Source: Nocardia wallacei
GTDB taxonomy: Bacteria > Actinomycetota > Actinomycetes > Mycobacteriales > Mycobacteriaceae
Reading direction: 5' to 3'
Length of the DNA: 64,000 bases
Assembly (NCBI RefSeq): GCF_014466955.1
Contig: NZ_AP023396.1
Span: forward strand, 2,356,001 to 2,420,000
The first letter of the stretch is position 1. The number at the start of each line of letters is the position of its first letter. Under the pieces are notes generated by a model. The model made no database searches and was not told the origin of the DNA. It worked only from the letters and a program-made list of their open reading frames with translations. Position numbers and translations under genes: made by a program. Below are positions 28,909 through 37,324 of the stretch, in pieces.

Positions 28909-29436
28909 CGCGGTGAATTCTCCTTCGGGAGCTTATCCCAGCACGACGGCAGCATAGAATGACGGTCTACTTTGCGGTCGAGGACTGCGGGAGTGTTCGC
29001 TCTCCAGCTCTTTGTTGGAGGCATAGCCATTAGAGCATCTCGAGCGGGGAGAGCGCCACTACTCGAGTAAGATCTTTTCCGTCTCGAGTATCAACAAATA
29101 GAACCGGGCGGTTGCCAAAACGAGGTGCGGCGCTGTCCAGTATGCCGCCTTAGCTGCGGAAGTCATCTCTTGATCATGATCATGTGTGGTGGATGCGGCT
29201 CGCACCGCCGTGTATGGGTGCCGTGTTTACCCCTCTGAATCGCGGCAAAGCCATGGTCTATGTTGACTGAGGTCTGTGCTTGCCATTTCGATAGTTTCAA
29301 TTGGATCCCTAATACCAACTGGTCTCGATAAACTGCTGTGGTTTGGCTAATAGGCTGCGGGGCCGTTGCCGCGATGGCGGTGTTGTGCGGCACCGGTCTG
29401 CTCAACGGTTCGGATCTTGGAATCGCCGAGAACGCG
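28909..29436. other. Low-G+C intergenic tract with gene debris
   Basis: About 530 bases upstream of the DndB-like gene are visibly A+T-richer than the backbone and contain no intact gene. One short minus-strand stretch (29030-29149) looks like a coding remnant and is listed separately. The tract ends at a strong hairpin (29437-29473). It probably entered together with the DndB-like gene. Confidence 0.45.
29030..29149 (-). pseudogene. Possible 3' remnant of a gene
   Basis: A 39-codon frame bounded by stops reads GGILDSAAPRFGNRPVLF followed by VDTRDGKDLTRVVALSPLEML and then TAA. Its composition is protein-like (mixed hydrophobic strands, charged turns) and unlike the chance frames nearby. It has no start codon and is too short to identify. 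It could be the C-terminal end of a decayed gene that came with the DndB-like gene; chance is not excluded. Confidence 0.25.
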
Positions 29437-29473
29437 GACGAGGCCCGGGGCATGCTCGACCCCGGGCCTCGTC
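29437..29473. terminator. Strong hairpin, possible terminator
   Basis: GACGAGGCCCGGGG (29437-29450) pairs perfectly with 29460-29473 across the nine-base loop CATGCTCGA. No T-tract follows on either strand. It separates the low-G+C tract from the MFS gene and may end transcription from either side. Confidence 0.5.
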
Positions 29474-29747
29474 GGACTGCGTACAGCGGGTGGTCGGCGG
29501 CTTGGGCTGCTGTCGACCACCGTGTCCTCGGGGGCACCCGGGGACGGGGGAGAGTTTACGGCTGCGGGACCGTGCGGGAAGGTGGTTCCGGACGGGAGCA
29601 ATTGATCTGTTATCTCCAACCGAACGGTTCGGTTCGGGGTCGGCGTGTGAAGATGCATCGATCCACGACACGCCGCGGTGCCATCTCCGGTTTCCGGCAA
29701 CAGCTGGGCAATATGTCGGCGATTGCCATTCGGAGGAAGGGGACGGT

Positions 29748-31256
29748 GTGGCGATGGTCGACACTCCGGTGCCGCAAGTGTGGCCGCGGCGGGTGGCGCG
29801 GCGGCGGGATCGGCGGCGGTTCGCGTTGGGTGCGGTTGCGGTGCTGTCGAGTCTGGCGAGTGTGGACGCGGCCGTGCACGCGGTGGCGATGCCGCAGGTG
29901 ACACGGGAATTCGAGATGGGTTCGGGGACTGCGGCTCCGGCCTCCTGGATCGGTAGTGCGGTGACGGTGGCGTTGCTGCTGGGGTCGGGGGTGCTCGCCG
30001 ACCGTACCGGGCGGCGGGCGCTGTTGCTCGCGGGTGGGATCGGCATCGTGATCGGTTGTCTGATCAGTACTTTCGCTGCCGACGAATGGATCTTCCTCGG
30101 CGGTCGTGTGGTGACCGGGATGGCGACCGCGGCGGTCGTGGTGACGGCATTGTCGGTGTTGCCGCGTTTGTTCTTCGCGTCCGAATTGCCTGCGGTGGTG
30201 GGGATGTGGCTGGCCGTGCAGTCGGCGGCGGTGCTGGCCGGTGGGCTGGGTGGTGGTGTGCTGGTGACAGTGATCGGCTGGCGGACAGGGTATTTGCTGA
30301 CCGCCGGGTTGGCGGTGGGCGTACTGGGGCTCGGATGGTTGGTGGTGCCCGCCGCGGAGCCTGCCGGGGATCGGCGCGCCGACATCGTTGGTGCGCTGCT
30401 GGCAGGGTCGGCACCCGCCATGCTGTTCATCGGCATCGGGCGTGCGGTCGAGAACGGCTGGCGCAGTCCGCTAGTGGCCGGTTCGGTAGCCGCGGCCGCC
30501 GGGCTGGCGGTGATGTTCGTGTGGTGGGAACGCCGTCGGGCCGACCCGGCACTGCCTGTGCGGCTGATGCGCTCGACGCCGTTCGCCGCGGCCTGCGTGG
30601 CGGGCCTCGCGAGTGAGGTCGCGGCGGCCGTGTATCTGTTGCCTATCGTCGCGCTCCTGAGCAGTCCGGCCGAACCGGCGCTGACCGCGCTGGTGCTCGC
30701 CGTTCCGATGTTTCTCGGCATGATCATCGGCGCGGTGCTGTCCGGATCCGCGCGGCAGCAACTGGTGCCGCTGCGAGCGCTGCTCGTCTCCGGCCTGCTG
30801 TGCTGCGCGTGCGGTGCGACTCTGGGCGCGGGTGTGGATGTGCGGGACGAATCCTGGCTGTACGCGACGGCGGGGACGGTCGTCGGATTCGGCGTGATGT
30901 GGACGCGCGCGCCGCAGACGTCGGTGATCATCGCGGCTGTTTCACCGCAACACGCTGGGTCTGCCGCCGCGGTACAGGCCACGGCCCTGCGGATCGGTTC
31001 GGTGCTCGGCCCCGCGGCGCTGGGACCGATCGTGGTGCTGTTCGGTGGTGGCGGCACGGCCGCGTTCTTCCACGGATTTCCCGCGGCGCTGCGGGTGACG
31101 GCTGTGGTGCTCGCTGCCGCGGCCGCCGCCATCGGCATCGGCATGTACAACCATCGAGCGCGCACGACGGCCGAGGCGGCTACCTATTGCCGCTACCGCG
31201 CCCGACCGAGCCGCCGAGTGCGCCGAGGCTCGGCAGCCCTGCGATACGCGACGTAA
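29748..31256 (+). CDS. MFS transporter, DHA2-like drug exporter
   Basis: This 502-residue major facilitator protein has about 14 hydrophobic segments, as in the DHA2 drug/proton antiporters. The loop 2-3 motif A is visible (GVLADRTGRRALLL, near residue 80), and motif C-like GGLGGGVLVTVIGW follows in the fifth helix. The N-terminus is basic (RRVARRRDRRR). GGAGGAAGGGG at 29732-29742 precedes GTG 29748; ATG 29754 is almost as good. The last 25 residues are basic and overlap the broken antisense gene at 31193-31666. The substrate is unknown, and no regulator lies next to it. Confidence 0.85.
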   Translation: MAMVDTPVPQVWPRRVARRRDRRRFALGAVAVLSSLASVDAAVHAVAMPQVTREFEMGSGTAAPASWIGSAVTVALLLGSGVLADRTGRRALLLAGGIGIVIGCLISTFAADEWIFLGGRVVTGMATAAVVVTALSVLPRLFFASELPAVVGMWLAVQSAAVLAGGLGGGVLVTVIGWRTGYLLTAGLAVGVLGLGWLVVPAAEPAGDRRADIVGALLAGSAPAMLFIGIGRAVENGWRSPLVAGSVAAAAGLAVMFVWWERRRADPALPVRLMRSTPFAAACVAGLASEVAAAVYLLPIVALLSSPAEPALTALVLAVPMFLGMIIGAVLSGSARQQLVPLRALLVSGLLCCACGATLGAGVDVRDESWLYATAGTVVGFGVMWTRAPQTSVIIAAVSPQHAGSAAAVQATALRIGSVLGPAALGPIVVLFGGGGTAAFFHGFPAALRVTAVVLAAAAAAIGIGMYNHRARTTAEAATYCRYRARPSRRVRRGSAALRYAT

Positions 31257-31666
31257 TGCGTTGTGCCGTCGGGCAACCCGCCGCGGACGAACCTACGTCG
31301 GCTCCACGGCAGGATCGACTCCGGCTGGCCCGGAATGACGTACTCCACCCGCACCGAATCGGGAGAATGCACGAATTCCTGTGTCGTGACCGTCAATTCG
31401 ACGTGTCCCGGCCCCGACAGAGTCCGCGCGGAGTTGCACCACGACCCGACCGGTTTCACGGTGATGTCGCCGCGCGCCCCGGTGTCGATGTTGTGCCAGG
31501 ACACGTACGCGGTGGTGGCGCACGTGCCGATGCCCTGAAACGCGCTGGTCCAGATGGATCGAGGACACGAGTCCTGGTCCACGTTCCCACGGATCGTGCC
31601 GTAGCAGAGGCCCGCTTCCGTGGCGGAGGTTTCGAGGACGGGATCTGCCTCGATTCGCTGTGAGAT
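31193..31666 (-). pseudogene. Remnant of a small secreted, cysteine-containing protein
   Basis: The frame reads like the mature part of an actinobacterial secreted protein: four spaced cysteines (GLCYG, DSCPR, GTCATT, SWCNS) and beta-strand-like stretches (AYVSWHNIDTG, GHVELTVTTQEF). It lacks a signal peptide. Upstream it runs into a TAG at 31667-31669 and another stop a few codons further, so the export signal is lost. A GTG at 31582 would give a 129-residue product without the first cysteine. Its 3' end overlaps the MFS gene by 64 bases on the other strand. A decayed gene is the simplest reading; an unrecognised start is the alternative. Confidence 0.35.
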
Positions 31667-31692
31667 CTACGTCACAGCAATAACATCTTCCT

Positions 31693-32229
31693 ATGTCAGC
31701 CCTGCGGAACGGATCAATGGCGATCGAGGGCCGGGTCGAGCGCATTCAGGCAGGCGCGCCCAAGGTGACCTTTCGCGCCGGAACGGGACAGATATTGGCG
31801 GCCGCCGTGCGCGCGGCCGATCGCGAACGGTACCGGATCGACTATCCCGAGCGTCCCGAGGTGTGGGTGGAACCGAAGGATTCCTCGTCCACCTCGATAT
31901 ACCGTGCGGACGGAGCGGTCGTCGGCACCATTCTGCGCGCGGCGTCGGCCACCGCGGTCACCGCGACAGGCGGCACCCTGTTCCATTTCGTCCGAGATCC
32001 GGGCATGCTACGCACCCCCGAACGTGCGCGCCTGCTGGTGCTCGACCGGTCCGGCGGCGAACTCGGTTGCCTGGACATCGGATACACCGGGCCTCGCCCC
32101 GACCGGATCGCCGTCCGCGGGCTGCTCCTGCGGGACCGGGTCGAGCAGGACATGCTGCTCGGCGCCTGCGTGGACATGACGCTCGGCCTGCGAAACTACG
32201 GCGGCGGGCGGGAACAGGGCTCCCCATGA
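31693..32229 (+). CDS. Hypothetical protein
   Basis: I do not recognise this 178-residue protein. It has no signal peptide or membrane helix. The N-terminal part (KVTFRAGTGQILAAAVRAADRERYRIDYP) and a middle segment (GAVVGTILRAASATAV) suggest an alpha/beta fold, and LLVLDRSGGELGCLDIG a further strand pair. ATG 31693 is the first start. The next gene begins 22 bases after its stop on the same strand, so the two could be co-transcribed. The codon pattern looks like real coding sequence. Confidence 0.6.
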   Translation: MSALRNGSMAIEGRVERIQAGAPKVTFRAGTGQILAAAVRAADRERYRIDYPERPEVWVEPKDSSSTSIYRADGAVVGTILRAASATAVTATGGTLFHFVRDPGMLRTPERARLLVLDRSGGELGCLDIGYTGPRPDRIAVRGLLLRDRVEQDMLLGACVDMTLGLRNYGGGREQGSP

Positions 32230-32251
32230 CCCACCCGATACCCTTACCGGA

Positions 32252-32950
32252 ATGAGCGAATTCGCCCCCGATGCGCTGCGCGTGGGTTACGTCCCCGGCG
32301 TGATCGTGGCCAAGTGGGCGCGCCGGTGGAGCGAGCGATTCCCGGACAGTCCGATGGACCTGATCGGCGTACCGCAGGCCGAGCAGGACGCGGCGCTGCG
32401 TGACGGCCGCGTCGACATGTGTTTCGTGCGCCTGCCGATCGACCGTGACGGCATGCACGCCATTCCCCTCTACCGCGAACTGCCGGTCGTCGTCGTGCCC
32501 AAGGACCATCCGATTTCGCTGTTCGACGAGGTGACCGAGGCGGACCTGGCCGACGAGCGGATGCAGGACGCCGGTGACATCGACGAGCTGGCGGGCACGG
32601 TCGAACTCGTCGCGGCGGTCGGCGGCGCCGCCGTCATGCCGCAGTCGCTGGCCCGGCTGCATCACCGGCGCGACCTCGTCTTCCGCACCGTCACCGACCT
32701 GCCGGGCACCGAGGTAGCCCTGGCGTGGCCGGTCGAGCGGACCACCGAGACCGTCGAGGAATTCATCGGGATCGTGCGCGGCCGCACCGAGCGCAGTTCC
32801 CGATCACCCTCGGGTCGTGCGAAAGACGTTGCGGCCGAACGCGACACACCGCGGCGGAAGGAGCCGGGCAAACGAACGTCCGGCGGTCGGGGGACCGCCG
32901 GACGCGGAAATCCGGGACGCGGCAGGCCGACCCGCCGCCGGGGGCGTTAG
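32252..32950 (+). CDS. LysR-type effector-binding domain protein without HTH
   Basis: The first 175 residues look like the periplasmic-binding-protein-type effector domain of LysR regulators: LRVGYVPGVIVAKW, GRVDMCFVRLPI, LPVVVVPKDHPIS and AVGGAAVMPQSLARLH. There is no N-terminal helix-turn-helix; the domain begins at residue 8. The C-terminal 45 residues are strongly basic and Gly/Arg-rich ([22 protein letters not shown], given here only as composition), which might bind nucleic acid. Such truncated proteins occur near dxr in related actinomycetes as far as I recall. It is convergent with the DUF2631 gene, overlapping by four bases. Confidence 0.75.
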   Translation: MSEFAPDALRVGYVPGVIVAKWARRWSERFPDSPMDLIGVPQAEQDAALRDGRVDMCFVRLPIDRDGMHAIPLYRELPVVVVPKDHPISLFDEVTEADLADERMQDAGDIDELAGTVELVAAVGGAAVMPQSLARLHHRRDLVFRTVTDLPGTEVALAWPVERTTETVEEFIGIVRGRTERSSRSPSGRAKDVAAERDTPRRKEPGKRTSGGRGTAGRGNPGRGRPTRRRGR

Positions 32951-33240
32951 CGCGGCTTGTTCTTCAGGAACGAATCGCGGATCAGCACGCCCGCGAGCGC
33001 GACGGCGAAACCGATGAGAAACAGGTAGCCGATGTTGCCGGTGCCCGACGAACTGCCCTGCGGACCCTCGAACAGCATGCCCAGCAGGATCACCACGACC
33101 ACCCAGCCGGCGGCGCGGAAGGTGCGCCGCGACTCGCCGCTCCAGCCCCACGCCGCGGAGGGAACCTCGGCGGGATCGACCTTGGTGACGACGGTGCTCT
33201 TGGCGGGCTCCAGTTCCGTGGCGGCCACGTTCGCTCCCAT
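32947..33240 (-). CDS. DUF2631 small membrane protein
   Basis: This 97-residue protein has a soluble N-terminal third ([21 protein letters not shown]) and two membrane helices ([11 protein letters not shown] and [18 protein letters not shown]) joined by a Gly/Ser-rich turn. It ends in a basic tail. It matches the actinobacterial DUF2631 family, which lies beside dxr in several genera. The role is unknown. The start is ATG 33240; its 3' end overlaps the convergent LysR-like gene by four bases. Confidence 0.8.
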   Translation of the reverse strand: MGANVAATELEPAKSTVVTKVDPAEVPSAAWGWSGESRRTFRAAGWVVVVILLGMLFEGPQGSSSGTGNIGYLFLIGFAVALAGVLIRDSFLKNKPR

Positions 33241-33359
33241 CCGTTCCAGTTCGTTGCACAACCAGTGCGCACTCTCGTCACTATGTTGGCATACGACTGC
33301 CCGTCGTAGCCAGCGGGGTGAGCGGGTGTCGGCGGCGGCTGATCGGGAACAATGGAAGG

Positions 33360-34499
33360 GTGTCCGACATCGTGAGAGTCCTGCTGCTCGGTAGCACCGG
33401 TTCCATTGGCACACAGGCGCTGGAGGTGATGGCCGCCGACCCGGAGCGGTTCCAGGTGGTCGGTCTGGCCGCTCGCGGCGGCAACACCGAGCTGCTGGCC
33501 GAACAGATCCGGGCCACGGGCACCGGCAACGTCGCCGTCGCGGATCCGGTCGCGGCCGCGAAACTCGGTGTCGCGCTTGCGGGTCCGGACGCGGTGACCG
33601 AACTGGTCCGCCGCACGGAGGCGGACGTGGTGCTCAACGCGCTGGTGGGCGCGCTGGGTTTGGAGCCGACGCTGGCGACCCTGGAGTCCGGCAAGCGGCT
33701 CGCGCTGGCGAACAAGGAATCCCTGGTAGCGGGCGGTTCGCTGGTGACCCGTGCGGCCGCGCCCGGCCAGATCGTGCCGGTGGATTCGGAGCATTCGGCG
33801 ATGGCCCAGTGCCTGCGCAGCGGCCGCGAGAGCGAGGTGGACCGACTGGTGCTTACCGCCTCCGGGGGACCGTTCCGCGGCTGGACCACCGAAATGCTCG
33901 AATCGGTGCGCCCGGAGGAGGCGAAGGCGCACCCCACCTGGTCGATGGGCCTGATGAACACCCTGAACTCGGCGACGCTGGTGAACAAGGGCCTGGAGCT
34001 GATCGAGGCGCACATGCTCTTCGGCATCGACTACGACAGGATCGACGTGAGCGTGCACCCGCAGTCGATCGTGCACTCGATGGCGACGTTCACCGACGGT
34101 TCCACCATCGCCCAGGCCAGCCCGCCTGACATGAGACTGCCCATCTCGCTGGCGCTGGGCTGGCCGGACCGGGTGCCGGGGGTACTCGCTCCGCTCGACT
34201 TCGGCAAGGCCTTCACCTGGGAATTCGAACCGGTGGACAATGTCGTGTTCCCCGCCGTGGAGCTGGCGCGGCAGGCCGGAAAGGCCGGCGGTAGTGTGAC
34301 GGCGGTCTACAACGCGGCCAACGAGATCGCGGTGCAGGCGTTCCTCGACGGGCAGATTCGTTTCCCCGACATCGTGGGTACGGTGGCGCAGGTGGTCGAG
34401 TCGGCCGATCAGTGGAGCGCGGAACCGGCTACCTTGGACGAGGTGCTCGCGGCCGACGCGTGGGCTCGGCAGCGTGCGCGCAAGCACGTGGGTAATTGA
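33360..34499 (+). CDS. dxr: 1-deoxy-D-xylulose 5-phosphate reductoisomerase
   Basis: DXR makes 2-C-methyl-D-erythritol 4-phosphate, the committed step of the MEP isoprenoid pathway. The NADPH-binding [14 protein letters not shown] opens the protein. The metal/substrate site is in [22 protein letters not shown] and [20 protein letters not shown]. The length of 379 residues is normal. GTG 33360 is chosen because AACAAT (33348-33353) is a likely -10 six bases upstream, which fits a leaderless message; GTG 33372 is an alternative. ispG of the same pathway lies 12 kb downstream, beyond an insertion. Confidence 0.96.
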   Translation: MSDIVRVLLLGSTGSIGTQALEVMAADPERFQVVGLAARGGNTELLAEQIRATGTGNVAVADPVAAAKLGVALAGPDAVTELVRRTEADVVLNALVGALGLEPTLATLESGKRLALANKESLVAGGSLVTRAAAPGQIVPVDSEHSAMAQCLRSGRESEVDRLVLTASGGPFRGWTTEMLESVRPEEAKAHPTWSMGLMNTLNSATLVNKGLELIEAHMLFGIDYDRIDVSVHPQSIVHSMATFTDGSTIAQASPPDMRLPISLALGWPDRVPGVLAPLDFGKAFTWEFEPVDNVVFPAVELARQAGKAGGSVTAVYNAANEIAVQAFLDGQIRFPDIVGTVAQVVESADQWSAEPATLDEVLAADAWARQRARKHVGN

Positions 34500-34520
34500 C
34501 GCAGGAGGGTTCGATACCGC

Positions 34521-35741
34521 ATGGGGTTCGCGATCGGGTTCGTGCTGTTCGCCCTCGGTATCACGGTATCGGTGGCCCTGCACGAATGTGGCCATATGTG
34601 GACGGCGCAGGCCACGGGCATGAAGGTGCGCCGCTATTTCGTGGGGTTCGGGCCGAAGATCTTTTCCTTCCGCCGGGGTGATACCGAATACGGTCTGAAG
34701 GCATTGCCGCTGGGCGGTTTCTGCGATATCGCGGGCATGACCGCTCTCGACGAGCTGGAACCGGAGGATGTGGACCGGGCCATGTACCGGCAGGCCACGT
34801 GGAAGCGGTTGCTGGTGATGTCCGGCGGCATCCTGATGAACTTCTTCCTCGGCTTCCTGCTGATCGTGTTGCTGGCGGTGGCGTGGGGGCTGCCGCGCCT
34901 GGACGCTCCGCCGGAGACGCAGATCATTCCGGCCGGATGTGTGGCGCCGCAGAATCCGGACGGCAGCGCGGCGCCGTGCACTGGCGAGGGTCCCGCGCAG
35001 GTGGCCGGTCTGCGGCGCGGCGATTTGGTGAAGGCCATCAACGGTGTGCCGGTGAAAAGCTGGAACGATTTCCGCAAGATCACCGAAACCCAGTCCGGCC
35101 CGATCCTCTACACGGTCGAACGGGACGGGCAAAAGCTCGACATCTCGGTCATGCCGGAGCGCGTGGCCACGTATCCGCTGAAGCCGGATTCGGACGAGCG
35201 CGTGACCGAGCCGGTATACGTCAGCAAGGTCGGAGTAGGCCAGGATTTCTATCCGCCGACGAAATACGGTCTGCTGCCCGCGATTCCGGCCTCGATTTCC
35301 TTCACGGGGGAGATGTTCGCCAAGACGTTCCAGTCGCTGGCGCAGATGCCGACCAAGGTGGTGAACCTGTGGCACGCGGTCACCGGAGGTGAGCGAGACG
35401 CGGACACTCCGGTCAGCGTGTACGGCGCCAGCAAGATCGGCGGCGAAACCGCCGAGCGCGGGCTCTGGGGCGTATTCGTACTGGTGCTGGCGAGCCTGAA
35501 CTTCTTCCTCGGGGCCTTCAACATTCTGCCGCTGCTGCCGCTGGATGGCGGGCATATCGCGGTGGTGCTGTATGAGAAGGTGCGCAATGTCCTGCGCGGG
35601 CGCAAGGGTCTGCCGCCGGGCGCTCCGGTGTACTATATGAAGCTGCTACCGGCCACCTATGTAGTCGTTGTCATCGGAGGTGCCTACATGATCCTCACCC
35701 TCGTAGCCGATATCGTGAACCCTATTAAACTGTTTCCTTAG
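34521..35741 (+). CDS. rip1: Site-2 protease Rip1 (M50 zinc metalloprotease)
   Basis: Rip1 cuts anti-sigma factors and other proteins inside the membrane. The first membrane helix carries the zinc motif HECGH (residues 21-25), and the last third carries the second motif LPLLPLDGGH near residue 340. A PDZ domain occupies about residues 120-230 (VAGLRRGDLVKAINGVPV). Four membrane segments are visible. The length of 406 residues matches the mycobacterial protein. It lies 21 bases after dxr. In mycobacteria ispG follows at once; here cynS, nfi and the toxin operon intervene. Confidence 0.95.
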   Translation: MGFAIGFVLFALGITVSVALHECGHMWTAQATGMKVRRYFVGFGPKIFSFRRGDTEYGLKALPLGGFCDIAGMTALDELEPEDVDRAMYRQATWKRLLVMSGGILMNFFLGFLLIVLLAVAWGLPRLDAPPETQIIPAGCVAPQNPDGSAAPCTGEGPAQVAGLRRGDLVKAINGVPVKSWNDFRKITETQSGPILYTVERDGQKLDISVMPERVATYPLKPDSDERVTEPVYVSKVGVGQDFYPPTKYGLLPAIPASISFTGEMFAKTFQSLAQMPTKVVNLWHAVTGGERDADTPVSVYGASKIGGETAERGLWGVFVLVLASLNFFLGAFNILPLLPLDGGHIAVVLYEKVRNVLRGRKGLPPGAPVYYMKLLPATYVVVVIGGAYMILTLVADIVNPIKLFP

Positions 35742-36117
35742 GAGTTTCCTTTCTCGCGGTATGCCGATAAGGCCGCCGAGGTAGCCGTTGGTAAGCGCGA
35801 TAAATTCGTGTCGATAGGTCGCGAAGCGGTATTTCCGCTGTCCGGAGCGGACGGTGATCGAATGCTCGGACGGCACCAGCCCGAGATGGGGCTTCACCTG
35901 ATGGACAGGCCCGAGGCGGCATTATCGCCGAACGGGTGGCTGGTTGTGCTCGCTCGGCTGTCGGATTTGGTCGTTCGGGCTGCCAGATCGTTTTATCCCG
36001 GTGTCGCGACCAGGGCGGTCTTGCAGGTCGCGATTCGATGCTGCAAGCCAAGAATTTAACCTGGTGGGAATGTTCGGGCGGTAGCGTCCTTCGGGTTCGC
36101 AGATGTGAGGAGGCGTG
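35742..36117. other. Intergenic region rip1-cynS
   Basis: These 376 bases mark the left edge of the inserted block between rip1 and ispG. No gene is convincing. A minus-strand frame near 35840-35897 contains the string LGLVPSEHS, reminiscent of IS110-type transposases, but nothing around it supports a transposase. The final bases carry the AGGAGG site of cynS (36108-36113). Confidence 0.4.
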
Positions 36118-36561
36118 ATGGTGTCGAAGAAGGACGCGGGGTTGGCTGTGGTGGCGGCTAAACAGCGGCTCGGGGTTTCGTGGGCGCAGTTGGCCGAGGC
36201 TATCGGGAAGGCGCCGGCGTGGACGGTCGCCGCACTGCTCGGGCAGCATCCTGTGCCCGCGGAGGCTGCGAAAACCGTTGCGGCGATGCTCGATCTGAAT
36301 GGCGAGACGGAACTGGCGTTGCAGGCGCAGCCCACGCGTGGCGCCCTGGAGACCGCGGTGCCTACCGATCCCACGATCTACCGGTTCTATGAGGTCCTGC
36401 AGGTGTACGGGCCGGCGATCAAGGAACTGATTCACGAGGAATTCGGTGACGGCATCATGAGCGCCATCAATTTCCGGATGGACGTCAAGCGTGTGGAGGA
36501 TCCGGCCGGGGATCGGGTCGTGGTGACGCTGGACGGGAAGTTCCTGCCGTATCAGTGGTGA
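36118..36561 (+). CDS. cynS: Cyanate hydratase (cyanase)
   Basis: Cyanase converts cyanate and bicarbonate into ammonia and carbon dioxide. The N-terminal half is the helical, lambda-repressor-like domain ([22 protein letters not shown]). The catalytic domain retains the triad: Arg89 and Glu92 in [11 protein letters not shown] and Ser115 in MSAINF. The length of 147 residues is normal. ATG 36118 follows AGGAGG. No carbonic anhydrase or cyanate transporter gene is adjacent. It is not part of the mycobacterial order here and marks accessory DNA. Confidence 0.95.
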   Translation: MVSKKDAGLAVVAAKQRLGVSWAQLAEAIGKAPAWTVAALLGQHPVPAEAAKTVAAMLDLNGETELALQAQPTRGALETAVPTDPTIYRFYEVLQVYGPAIKELIHEEFGDGIMSAINFRMDVKRVEDPAGDRVVVTLDGKFLPYQW

Positions 36562-36562
36562 A

Positions 36563-37294
36563 TCAGTTCTCCCCGGCCGCGATATCGCGCAGCAGAGTCC
36601 GGCAGAGGTGGTCGGCGCGGCGAGTGGTTTCCGGCTGGCGGTGGTTCGGGCTCAGGGCGAGAACTTGCGCGCAGGCCGTGTCGATGCTGATCCGGTGGCC
36701 CACCGAGACGTAAACCGGTTTGACGTCCCTCTGGGTGCGTAGTGCCCTGCCGACGATTTCCCCGTCCAGCGTGATGTCGCTGACCGAGCCGCGTTCGGCC
36801 GCTGGTTCTTCGCACTCGCCCAGCACGTTCTTGGCGACGCCGATGGTCGGCAGGCCCGTGATCAATCCGAGGTGACAGGCCAGTCCGAAACGGCGCGGAT
36901 GCGCGATGCCCTGCCCATCGCACACCAGGAGATCCGGTGTGGTGCCGAGTTTTTCCAGCGCGGCGAGAGTGGTGGGCAGTTCACGGAAGGCGAGCAGACC
37001 CGGGACGTAGGGGAAGGTGACTTCGCCTCGAGCCGTGGCGGTGTCGACGGGTTCGAGGGTGTCGGCATCGAGGACGACCACGGCCGCGACGACCTGCCCC
37101 GCGTCGTCGTAGGCCGAGTCGAGTCCGGCGACGGTGCGGAAGTTCGGCGGACGGGGATCGGTCGTATCGACCGATGTTCGCAGCCTTTCCTGCATCTCGA
37201 TAGCCGATTCAGGGCTGGTCGGCAGCTCTACCGGGCTTCCGACACCGATCCGGATCGCCTGTGGGGGAGTATGTTTCGAGACGGGAGCCGTCAT
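36563..37294 (-). CDS. nfi: Deoxyribonuclease V (endonuclease V)
   Basis: Endonuclease V nicks DNA one base 3' of deoxyinosine and other deaminated bases. The catalytic acids are all visible: Asp in GLDSAY, Glu in FPYVPGLLAFRE and Asp in LLVCDGQGIAHPRRFG. TIGVAKNVL and VGHRIS are also family marks. The 243 residues include a longer N-terminus than in E. coli. It lies 30 bases downstream of the ADP-ribosylglycohydrolase-like gene on the same strand and is convergent with cynS, with one base between them. Confidence 0.94.
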   Translation of the reverse strand: MTAPVSKHTPPQAIRIGVGSPVELPTSPESAIEMQERLRTSVDTTDPRPPNFRTVAGLDSAYDDAGQVVAAVVVLDADTLEPVDTATARGEVTFPYVPGLLAFRELPTTLAALEKLGTTPDLLVCDGQGIAHPRRFGLACHLGLITGLPTIGVAKNVLGECEEPAAERGSVSDITLDGEIVGRALRTQRDVKPVYVSVGHRISIDTACAQVLALSPNHRQPETTRRADHLCRTLLRDIAAGEN

Positions 37295-37324
37295 GGGACG
37301 TTCATACCAGCTGTGCGATCGAGT

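Noticed and set aside
33090..35555. 821-codon minus-strand frame opposite dxr and rip1
   Set aside because: Its composition is Arg/His/Gln-rich and it lies exactly opposite two well-identified genes.
35840..35897. IS110-type transposase remnant (LGLVPSEHS)
   Set aside because: Only nine residues resemble the family; the following residues do not, and there are no inverted repeats.
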